Assembly: GCA_000733355.1 (NCBI GenBank)
Contig: JNVV01000012.1
Coordinates: forward strand, 523,655-587,654
Length of the DNA stretch: 64,000 bases
From: Falciphora oryzae
Lineage: Eukaryota; Ascomycota; Sordariomycetes; Magnaporthales; Magnaporthaceae
Reading direction: 5' to 3'
This document shows, piece by piece, positions 22,329-31,689 of this stretch; position 1 is the stretch's first letter, and each line of letters starts with the position of its first letter. The notes under the pieces are model-generated. The model searched no databases. It had not been told where the DNA came from and saw only the letters and a program-made list of their open reading frames with translations. The position numbers and the translations under genes were made by a program.

Positions 22329-22623
22329 TGTCACACGGAAAAACCCGTGGACCTAACTAGTCGGCATCACGAGTCGGCCTCACGGAGGGTCGAAGACCCG
22401 CATAGGCGGTCAACGGCCCTAAGGCCAAGCGGTGAAGGTCGGAAGGCAGTGTGAATCATGTACTCGATACTTCGCACGGATCACAAAGGGTTTATATAAA
22501 CCCTGCCATCTCCTATGTCCTTCACGAAAGATTCCTTCCTCCTCAAACATCTCTTAAGCCCATAAAAAGATTATTTGCAATCTAGAAATTCTTTCTCCAA
22601 GCCGTCTTTAACCCCTTGTTACA
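22329..22623 (+). repeat. 5' LTR of gypsy copy 1
   Basis: 295 bp, TGTCACACGG to CCCTTGTTACA. It contains the palindrome GGGTTTATATAAACCC (TATA box within a hairpin, near 22488-22503), likely the Pol II core promoter, and the segment CCTATGTCCTTCACGAAAGA downstream as the probable start of R. Confidence 0.9.
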
Positions 22624-22722
22624 AATAATCTTTCTGCGCTCTGCCCCTTAACGGAAGCCTCACTATCTTTCTTCCTAAGCTTTGGAAAGGCCCTGTTAGT
22701 CGGTACCCCCAAGCCCCAACTG

Positions 22723-25333
22723 TTGCCTTTTTTAGCGAATAAAACCCTGGGGCCATACCACAGACATTTTAACTGTCACCGGTGTTCTCGAACGGGTGAA
22801 AGCGAGAAAAATATACAAGAGGGTCGTTTCACCCTCTTAGTCGCCCTGGAGAAACCACGGGATTCCAAAAGAGGCCGGAAATTCTCCCTTGTACCCTTGG
22901 GACTTTACGCTGCCCAGGAATACAGGGAACCGGACCCCCTCATTTCGTTTGCAACGACATCTCCTTCCCTACCAAGCGATTTTGGCATGCCGGCTGTGGA
23001 ATTAACGGAATCCCCTTTTTTTTCCTAGCGATTCCGGTATACCTGCCGATACCATGCCGGCCCAATTTGAAAAAGCGGCCGGAAAAGCCCCCGAAGGCCC
23101 CTCCCGGTCTGCACTGAGAGAACGTCAAAATACACCTATGCTCGACGATTAAGGGGCATTTATCCTTTATTCGGCACCCCCTTTCGATATGGCCCTCGAA
23201 CAACAAGCCCTTATATCCGTGGGACGCCTTCAAAACCCCCCGGGCTGGATAACCGAAATCCAGCGGGAATTCATCAGTACGTACGAAGCAATTTCGGCCC
23301 TATCCCGAGGTGTGAGCCAGGAAATCCTCGCCGATCGGGAACAAATCCGCGAAATCAAGACCCATTACGACCGCATCACCCACGCGTACCATACCGTCGT
23401 TTCTTTATATAAAAAAGGCCTAACCGCTTCCGCCGATTAACAAAAGGCATTCCGGCAACGGATTATCGGAAAAAGCCAGGCATTTGCATAACAAATCTGG
23501 GCCACGGTCGCCACTTTGGCCGAAGAGTAACAAACCCGTTCGGAGGCCCTAGTTTAGCTCCGGGACGTTACTCGGGCCCAACAAAACCACTTGCAGGACC
23601 TACAAGCACGACTTTCCACCTTCGAGGAGGGAATTACTAACTAGGCCGTCAATAAGGATGCCTAAATCCAGGATTTCCTAACTAAAGAGCACGTATCGCC
23701 CGAAGCCCTTACTAATGCCGAACGGCGCATATTGGCCCAAACGCATCAGCTCGTTAGGGACGCCGTACGGGAAAGCCGGCGATTTGCGGCATAAAAAAAG
23801 CGGCCTAGATCAGCTACGGTACTTTCGGCCCTTTAAAGGTCGTCCCTTCTACCAGGCTCACGTTAAAGCACTCTAAAAAAGGAAGAACCCGTCCCTTTTA
23901 CGGAGAAACCGCTACCCCAATCGGCGCTTAAAACGTCGGCATCATCACGCCAGGGTCTTTAAAACCCCCTATCATCTGATAACCTCCGACGGCAACAAAT
24001 TCGGGCTACTGCCTCCGCTGCCTAACAACAGTACAAGGCCGCAACGGCAGGTCCCAAGCACTCCGGAAGCCTCGGAGAACTTCTTTAGGGGCCTCCCCAG
24101 GGGCCACCTAACGAACCTCCCGAGCATATTGCTATTCCTTCGGAACTTTTAGAACCTTCGAACTCCTCCTCGGAAGACGATACCCCCGAAAATAACGGAC
24201 GGGCCTCCAAAGACCCCGATTTGCGGGACCTTATTAAAGCCATCCAACAAGGAACTGCTCGCCCGCGTGGTCCGATCCCTACGGCCGTCATCAACCCAGT
24301 CCAGCTTAATAAGCCACCCAGTTACGACGGCAAGGACCTAGCTAAATTTAGGCCATAGTAGCTTCGCGTTACCTCCTATATAAAGACTTACGTCGAAAGC
24401 TTTCCTAACGATACAGTTAAAATCAACTAGGTCGGGTCCCTACTTACGGAAAACGCACAAGTTTGGCACCATTAACGCCTTCGGTCCCTTCGAAACGCGC
24501 AGTTCGAAAACAACTAGCGGGCCTATTTGGCGGCACTACAGGAACGCTTCCGGGACGCCACCGAACACTACTGTAACGCTAAAAAAATGCGGGAGTTTAA
24601 GTACAAAGGAGATACCGTTCAATACCTTACTAAGCTCCTTAACCTTAACGAAGCGGTTTAATGGTCCGGCGTTATATTTAGGAAGCACATTTCCCGCACC
24701 CTTCCAAAGGAAATTACCAAATTGGTATATTCCCGTTACGGAAGAGTCCCTAATACGGACGAAAAATTCCTTGCTGCAATCCAGGAGGCCGGCAAAATCC
24801 ACGAGGTTATGCTCCAAAACCCTGGGCTAACCCCGAAGGATAAGGGAAAAGACGAGCCCGTTTCGACTTCGGAGCGTTCGAACGCGGGCCGTCGCTAAGG
24901 CAAGGGCTCCAAGGACAAGAGCCAAAATCCATCCTCAAGCTCCCGTTCTGGAAAGAAGGCCAACGATAAGGCCGACAAAAAGAGTAACGTTTGGATTACG
25001 ACCAAACTGGCACTCGAAGGGGTCGAATAACGCGATATCGACGCACGAAAGTTGGCTAAAGCCGACTGCTGGCGCTGTGGAAGAGAAGGGCACTATACGT
25101 TGGAATGCTATGCTAAAAAGGACACTAACGGCAAGGAACTCCCTCCTGTACCTGCAAAAACGGCCGGCGCCAAGTCCCTTTTTAAACGCCTTGCAGCGGA
25201 CGAACAGGAGGAACAGCCTCAAGCAAAAAGGGCTAAAATCGCCGGCCTTACCGCGGAAGCCACGGAAGGAAACGCCCTTACCGGACCCCGAATTTTCGAG
25301 CTGTTAGATTCGGAATCGGACGATGACTGTTGA
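22723..25333 (+). pseudogene. gag of gypsy copy 1
   Basis: The frame is conserved with copy 2 from about 22723 (TTG; no clear ATG) to a TGA at 25331-25333, about 870 codons, long for a Gag. It ends with a zinc knuckle C-W-R-C-G-R-E-G-H-Y-T-L-E-C (25067-25108; C-x2-C-x4-H-x4-C) that binds the genomic RNA. Copy 1 has several CAA/CAG to TAA/TAG changes and a small indel near 23025 relative to copy 2. The TGA at the end is in the same frame as pol and is shared by copy 2. Confidence 0.8.
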
Positions 25334-28300
25334 CAACTATCGACTATCGCTGCCAACCGGACCCGAAGGCCCCTAACGGATAGGGAACTCGCAAAGCCGA
25401 TCCTCCGTATGTATATACGGGCAAAGGGATCGAAGGAGATACCTGTTCGGGTCCTTTTGGACGGAGGTAGCGACACGAAGGTTATTTCGGACAAAATAGC
25501 CAAGCAGCTTCCAGGGCATTTGGTCGACAAAGCTATTCCCCGCATTATAACTACCTTTTTAGGGGCGGTCGAACCAAGAGCCGGAAAGCAACTAGTGGTC
25601 GACGTTACCCTCCGGCACAAAACGCACTATTCTACGGAAACGTTCGAAATTAATCCTACGGATCCAGATTGCGACGTTATCCTACCTTTCGCATGGCAAA
25701 AGCAACACCCACTATTAGGCTTATTGGATCGCGACCTTCGGGATATCCGCATGGATTCGGACAAATGCCGGAAGTGCAACAAGCCCCGGGCCCGGAAGCC
25801 ACAGGACTTACGGCCCCTAAAAGGCTTACGCCTTCGGGAGGATATGAAAACGGTCGAACCCGCAGTTATTGCGGCTATTAAGTACGGGCATGGTATTCCT
25901 TCCCTTAAGGAAGTGGCCAAAGCAGACTCGGACGGCCTCGAATCGGTACCAGAAGAGTTTAGGGAGTTCCTTCCTATTATGACGGAAGCGGCCGCTACCC
26001 GTTTTCCCGATCATCAGCCCTGGGACCACGAAATTCACCTAAAAGAAAAAGCCCAATTAACCCATGGACCCCTATACCAAATGAGCTAAAGGGAGCTGGA
26101 CGTTTTAAAGCCTTGGCTGGAAAAGCGTATGCGAACCGGCAAGGTTAGGCCATGCAAAACTGCCAACAGTTCGCCCTTTATGTTCGCACAAAAAAAAAAC
26201 CCCCTTAATCCTTTAAAGGTAGTGGTCGACTATAGGGACGTTAACGCTAAAACGATCCCGATTCGGTACCCCATCCCGTTTATTACGGAGCTCCAAGATC
26301 GATTTCGGAATGCCAAATGGAAAACGAAAATCGACCTTAAAACCGGGTTTAACCTGATTCGGATGAAGAAAGGGCACGAATGGCTTACGGCCTTCCGTTG
26401 CAAATACGGCGTCTTTGAGTTTACGGTTATGCCTATGGGATTTATCAACGCCCCCGCCACCTTCCAAAGCATGATGAACTATATTTTTATGGACTTTATC
26501 GATGCCGGGCTCTTTGTATATCTAGATGACCTCTTGATATACGCCGAAATTAAGGAACAATACGATGATTTGGTAAAGGAGGTGTTTCGCCGCTTTACCA
26601 AGCATAATTTAGCCGTGGCCTTTCGCAAATGCGTTTGGGAGGTGTACGAAGTCGAATTCTTTGGTTACATAATAGGACCCAATGGTATCGCAATATCTAA
26701 GGATAAAGTGGACGCCATTGTGCAATGGGAAGCCCCCAAATGCCTTAAGGACTCCCAATCCTTTATTGGCTTCGCTAACTTTTATAGGAGGTTTATTAAA
26801 GGGTTTTTTAAAATCGTTAGGTTTATAACGACGGCCAACGCCCTGTTTAAAAGCCAATGGCGATGGACCCCCGAGATGGACCAGGCCTTCGAGGCTTTTA
26901 AAGTCGCTTTCGTTTCGCTTCCAATACTCCGGCATTTCGATCCGTTTTTCCCGGCGCAAGTCGAGGTAGACGCTTCGGATTTTGCTTTTGAAGGGGTGCT
27001 ATCCCAAAGGGACCCCGAAACCAATAAACTGCACCCCGTTGCCTTCCATTTACGCAAAATGTCGCCCGCCGAAATTAACTATGAAATCCACGATAAGGAA
27101 CTTTTAGCGGTCGTTGACTGTTTTGTTAGGTGGAGGTATTACCTCGAAAGGGCAAAGCACCGGATAGAGGTTTATACGGATTACCGGAACCTCGAATATT
27201 TCCTGACGGCTAAAGTCCTTAATCGAAGGCAAGTTAGATAGGCATAACAGCTGGCTGGTTATTGGTTTATGATTAACTATTGGCCAGGAAAGCAAAATGA
27301 AAAGGCCGATGTGCTATCGAGATTACCTTAGCACAAGCCTAAAAAAGGGGGGAGTGAGGATTAGCCGATTACGACGATCTTGCAAAAAAAACACTTCCTA
27401 GTAAAAATTTCGGCCCTGGAAGGATAAGGAGATAACCCTATGGAAGAAGTTTTGCCGCAAGGAGCACCTTTTTTCCTTTTATCCCCAGGCCGGCTTTGCA
27501 GTATTCCAGTCCTAAAATGGGCTACGGAATTTACTAATAAAGTTAAGCAAGCTGGTATATCGGATTCCGAATACCAGGGCCGCCTCCAGAAGCCCGAAAA
27601 GGGTGAAGAAGTTAAGGATGGCCTTTTTTATTATAAGGAAAGACTGTGGGTGCCAACGGAGGCCCTGCAAAAGGAAGTCCTCGAGTCCGAACATGACATA
27701 AAAGTCGCTGGATATATGGGTATGGATAAAACCTTCGAATTAATTACTCGGCACTTTTGGTGGCTTAATATTGAGGCAAAAGTCCGGGAATACGTAAGGG
27801 GATGCCTGGAGTGCCAACGCAATAAGGCCCTAAAGCATGCCCCTTTTGGACCCTTACAACCTATGGAGCTGCATTACTAGCCCTGGAAAACGGTGGCCAT
27901 GGACTTTATTACGGACCTCCCTTTAAGCGATGGGTGCGATTCAATCTGGGTAATGGTAAACCCCTTTACCAAAATGGCGCATTTCGTCCCTTTTAAAATC
28001 GAGGGTAAAAAATCGGATAATTTTATCCGCATTTTCGCCAAAGAATACTGGCGATTGCACGGTGTGCCCCTAGATATCATCTCTGATAGGGATTCCAGAT
28101 TTACAAGCCACCTGTGGAAAGATTTCTTCCGTCTAGTAGGCATAAAGCCAAAAATGAGCATTGCCTTCCATCCCCAAACGGATGGACAAACCGAAAGGCT
28201 TAACCAAAGCCTGGAAGCCTACCTTAGGTCCTTCGTAAACTACGAAATGACCGATTGGGTTGAGCTGTTACCTACGGCGGAATTTGCTTATAATAATACA

Positions 28301-29080
28301 TCCTCGGCAAGTACTTCTATTACCCCCTTTTTCGCCAACTACGGGTATCACCCAGCTTCCAATAATCCCCCTCTCCCAGGACGAATACGCAATTTAGCAA
28401 GCCAACTTTACCAGCATTAGATAACCCAGGTGCACGAAAAAGCCAAACGGCACCTCGAAAAAGCCCGGGAACGGATGAAGCATTGGGCCGATAAAAAGAG
28501 AGGCCTTTCGCCGGTCCTTACCGAAAAACAGCTTGTTATGCTAAACGCCCGGCACATAAAAACCCGTCGCCCTGCCAAAAAACTCGATGCCAAAATGCTT
28601 GGGCCCTTCCAAATCCTTAAGGTTATCTCTCCCACGGCGGTACGGCTGGCTTTGCCTAAAGCTTGGAAAATCCATAACGCTTTCCACGTATCCCTTATCG
28701 AGCCCTACCGCTTTGGCATTTAGGCACGACCTGACCCTGACCAGGTATTGCAGGAGGCCCCTTCGGTTGTAGGAGATTTCGTTATAGAAAAGGTTATGGA
28801 CTCCATGGATACAGGAGGAAAGGTTCGTTACTTTGTCCGGTGGGAGGATTACCCACGCAAAAAGGACTGGACGTGGGAACCTTGGGAGCATTTCGATACC
28901 GACGGATCTAAGCAGCACGTTATTGCTTTTTATCGGCTTAACTCCGACAAGCCTAGGGACCCCCGCGTGCCACAAGACATAGGCACGGCCGCATCCCTTA
29001 AGCGGGCCTCGGAAGGTTTCGAGACGCGCCCTAGGAAGAGGAGGATAGTGTTACACGGAAGAACCCGTGGACCTAACTAG
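25334..29080 (+). pseudogene. pol of gypsy copy 1
   Basis: In order: protease with V-L-L-D-G-G-S-D-T-K (near 25449-25480, catalytic D-G-G-S variant of D-S/T-G); reverse transcriptase with V-V-V-D-Y-R-D-V-N, V-M-P-M-G-F-I-N-A-P-A-T-F-Q and Y-L-D-D (26519-26530); RNase H with V-D-A-S-D-F and E-L-L-A-V-V-D; integrase with a zinc-binding region (C-L-E-C-Q-R-N-K), the catalytic triad in M-D-F-I-T-D-L, I-S-D-R-D-S-R-F and G-Q-T-E-R-L-N-Q; and a chromodomain (V-R-Y-F-V-R-W-E-D-Y-P, T-W-E-P-W-E-H-F) that usually steers insertion to marked chromatin. The frame runs through the polypurine tract and stops inside the 3' LTR. In-frame stops (for example at 26087) break it, though RT and integrase catalytic residues are still present. 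Confidence 0.85.
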
Positions 29081-29343
29081 TCGGCATCACGAGTCGGCCT
29101 CACGGAGGGTCGAAGACCCGCATAGGCGGTTAACGGCCCTAAGGCCAAGCGGTGAAGGTCGGAAGGCAGTGTGAATCATGTACTCGATACTTCGCACGGA
29201 TCACAAAGGGTCTATATAAACCCTGCCATCTCCTATGTCCTTCACGAAAGATTCCTTCCTCCTCAAGCATCTCTTGAGCCCATAGAAAGATTATCTGCAA
29301 TCTAGAGATTCTCTCTCCAAGCCGTCTTTGACCCCTTGTTACA
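29049..29343 (+). repeat. 3' LTR of gypsy copy 1
   Basis: 295 bp, nearly identical to 22329-22623; the differences are mostly C/T or G/A transitions (for example TGTCACACGG versus TGTTACACGG). The first 30 bp also encode the last residues of pol. Confidence 0.9.
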
Positions 29344-29349
29344 GATATA

Positions 29350-30200
29350 ATTTATAATATACGCCTTTGGTAGTCGGCGCCGGCCCCGGAGGGCTTAAAG
29401 CTTACCGGTTTTAACCCTATTTAGGCTTTAACTTCCTCCCGGACCAGCTTTTCTGATACCGGAACGCTTTGTCCGAAGCCGTTAACCAAAGTGGTCGGGC
29501 ACCCGGAAACGATATAATTTAGCTAAAGTTCCGGCTTTTTAACCGGTTCGGCGTTATAAAAGCGGCCTAGCTCCGAACGGTACTGGTAAAGCCGGTCCGG
29601 GATTTCGGCCGTTTTAGCCTTAAATACGAAGCCCGTTGGGATTTGGTAAGCTTCCGGGACGTCCGCTGTAATAAACGGCAGGTTTTTGTTATCGGCAAAG
29701 GCTTTACATAAGCTAAAGCCTGTTTGTTAGTTGGCCCAAGCCTGCCGTTCTTCCGGGATTTTGACGAAAACCTAGAAGTTTAGGCGGGGGGCCCGGGGTA
29801 CCCGGGCGGCTTGGGGCGCACGGTCCCGTAGGGCCTGGGGCGCACGGCCCCGTAGGGTTTATGCGAGTCGTTAGCTTTGTTGCTCGGCCGCCCGGGCCGC
29901 CGACGCGTAAATTGGGCGCGTCGAACCGGGCGCGTTATTAGGTTCGGTATCGCTAGCGGGCTTTCCGTCCCCCCGAATAGGGGCTGGTTAGTTTAAAAGC
30001 GCCTTTTTTGCGTATTCCAAAAAGCAGGTTTTCCACTCGTTTGCTTCGTAAATTGCTTCCGCCGGAAAGGAGGCGATGCCGGCGTCGATAAATAGGGCGA
30101 AGGTTGTGTAAATTAGCGCCGTTTGCTGATGCTTGCGGCTATAATTTACGATGATATTTGCCGCGGCCGCTGCGGCCGACCCGGGGGTCGAGCGCGTAGG
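29350..30200 (-). pseudogene. LINE A ORF1 (Gag-like)
   Basis: Reading minus, the frame gives a recognisable soluble segment: F-I-D-A-G-I-A-S-F-P-A-E-A-I-Y-E-A-N-E-W, a Pro/Arg-rich linker (A-P-Q-A-L-R-D-R), then A-Y-Q-I-P-T-G-F-V-F-K-A-K-T-A-E-I-P and L-Y-Q-Y-R-S-E-L-G-R-F-Y-N. Several TAG codons occur where Trp or Gln would be expected. In Tad-type LINEs ORF1 is an RNA-binding nucleocapsid protein. Its end and the ORF1-ORF2 junction are where gypsy copy 1 inserted, so the last part continues at about 22330-22100. Confidence 0.65.
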
Positions 30201-30590
30201 CCGGGGGGAGGGGGGGGAGGGGAAGGGAAAAGGGCACCTGTATTAGTGCTGCCGTTATTAGTACCTTCCTGGCCCTAATCGGGCCCTATTGGGTGTTGCG
30301 GAGGCCGTAACGGGGACGGCGTATTCGGATGCGCTAGCGCGCGGGAGGGCCGGAACGACAGCAACGCGTTCCTTCAAACCAACGAGCCGGCGAAGAAGGA
30401 GCGTGCTACCCTATTGACCGAAAGGGGGGCTGGTGGCAACGGCATGTTGCCGTCGCCAGCGCCGTTGGCGGGCGTAATTGTTATTATTAGGTCGCTAATT
30501 GGCGTATGTTCAGGAAATGTATGCAACTTAGCGGTATGCACTAATAGCGCAATGCTAAAAATTAGTGAATTCGAGGAAGGTGCCTATTAG

Positions 30591-31260
30591 GAAGAGAGAG
30601 AGAAAAAAAAAAGTCTATTTAACGTCGGTGAATCGGGATCTACCAGTCCCTGCCTCCCAAAGGGCATACGACGTGCTAACGCTACCTAAACTTAACACTA
30701 AGCTACATATTGCTATCGAAGCGGCTAACAAAATTAAACCAAAAGGCAAGCCCAAAGCACACGAAGTTCGGGCTGCATTCCGGCGCTCTTTGTTAGTGAG
30801 CGGGCAATCGGCAAAAGGGCGAGTAAACGCTAAAGCGCTGTAAACGCTGCGGGCGGCGCAATAAACGCCGCGAGTGGTAGGGTGTCACACGGAAGAACCT
30901 GTGGACTCACCTAATCGGCCCCACAGAAGGTCCGGGAACCGGTATAGGTGCCCAACGGCCCTGAGGCCCAAAGGCCGAAGGCCGGAATGGCAGTGTGAAT
31001 CATACACTTAATACTTCGCACGGATCACAGGGTGGTTTATATAAACCCTGCCATCTCCTATGTCCTCCATAAAAGATTCCTTCTTCCTCAAGCATCTCTT
31101 GAGCCCATAGAAAGATTATCTGCAATATAAAGATCCTTTTCCAAGCCGTCTTTGACCCCTTGTTACATAGGGAAACGCAGTCGGCCGGCAAAGTGCCGGA
31201 AAAAGAGTAAGGCCAGGTATGGCGGAAGGGACTTCGGGACCCCCCCTGGGCCCGGCCAAG
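30591..31260 (-). mobile_element. Second LINE 3' end (LINE D), carrying a solo LTR
   Basis: It begins with a GA/A-rich run (30591-30610), then the LINE-tail block, is interrupted by a solo LTR at 30883-31167, and resumes at 31168 with CGGCCGGCAAAGTGCCGG and GGGACCCCCCCTGGGCCCGG, the same order as 18196-18280. Homology ends near 31260; the following 140 bp to the next LTR are unassigned. The 5' end of LINE A lies exactly at this copy's GA run. Confidence 0.7.
30883..31167 (+). repeat. Solo LTR, family 1 subfamily B, in LINE D
   Basis: 285 bp, TGTCACACGG...CTTGTTACA. It differs from the 295-bp type in the block GGGAACCGGTATAGGTGCCC. A 4-bp TAGG flanks both sides (30879-30882, 31168-31171), consistent with insertion followed by LTR-LTR recombination. 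Confidence 0.8.
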
Positions 31261-31401
31261 AAAGAAAAACAAGTTCGGGGGCTGGAGGGCTTAATTCCAA
31301 CCCTATGTGCTCCTTGTGTGTTTATCGCGTATCGAAACGATAGGCTGCGCGGCTTGCTAACGTGGTGCACGGCGTTTCGTACAACTTTACAGTTGGCAAA
31401 T

Positions 31402-31686
31402 TGTAACAAAGGGTTAAAGACGGCTTGGAAAAGGATCTTTATATTGCAGATAATCTTTCTATGGGCTTAAAAGATGCTTGAGGAAGAAGGAATCTTTTAT
31501 GGAGGATATAAGAAATGGTAGGGTTTATATAAACCACTTTGTAATCCGTGCGAAGTATTAAGTATATGATTTACATTGCCCCTCCGGCTTTTGGCCTTTA
31601 GGCCTTGGGGCCGTTGGGCATTTATACCGGTTCCCGGACCTTTTGTGGGGCCGATTAGGTAAGTTTATAGGTTTTTCCGTGTGATA
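31402..31686 (-). repeat. 3' LTR of gypsy copy 3
   Basis: 285-bp subfamily B LTR in minus orientation (TGTAACAAAGG...CCGTGTGATA on the plus strand). The terminal CA has become TA by a transition. Confidence 0.85.
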
Positions 31687-31689
31687 CTA

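Larger units (their letters stand above)
22329..29343 (+). mobile_element. Ty3/gypsy chromodomain retrotransposon, family 1 copy 1 (nested in LINE A)
   Basis: A full-length 7.0-kb element with 295-bp LTRs (22329-22623, 29049-29343), gag, pol and a purine-rich tract GGAAGAGGAGGATAG directly before the 3' LTR. The LTR ends are TGTCACACGG...CCTTGTTACA. Domain order (protease, reverse transcriptase, RNase H, integrase, chromodomain) identifies a chromovirus. It interrupts LINE A between ORF1 and ORF2. The flanking 5-mers (CAAGG and GATAT) do not match, so no target duplication survives. It has fewer RIP stops than copies 2 and 3 but is still disabled. Confidence 0.9.
17937..30590 (-). mobile_element. 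Tad-like non-LTR retrotransposon (LINE A), split by gypsy copy 1
   Basis: Sense direction is minus. The 5' end abuts a GA run near 30590; ORF1 covers about 30200-29350; a gypsy element interrupts the element at 22329-29343; ORF2 (endonuclease, reverse transcriptase, RNase H, terminal Cys/His motif) covers about 22060-18390; the 3' end is a 260-bp conserved tail closing in (TC)n, seen on the plus strand as GA at 17937-17950. Without the nested insertion it is about 5.6 kb, typical of fungal Tad-clade LINEs. Numerous Gln and Trp codons have become TAA or TAG, the RIP signature. It is inactive. Confidence 0.85.
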
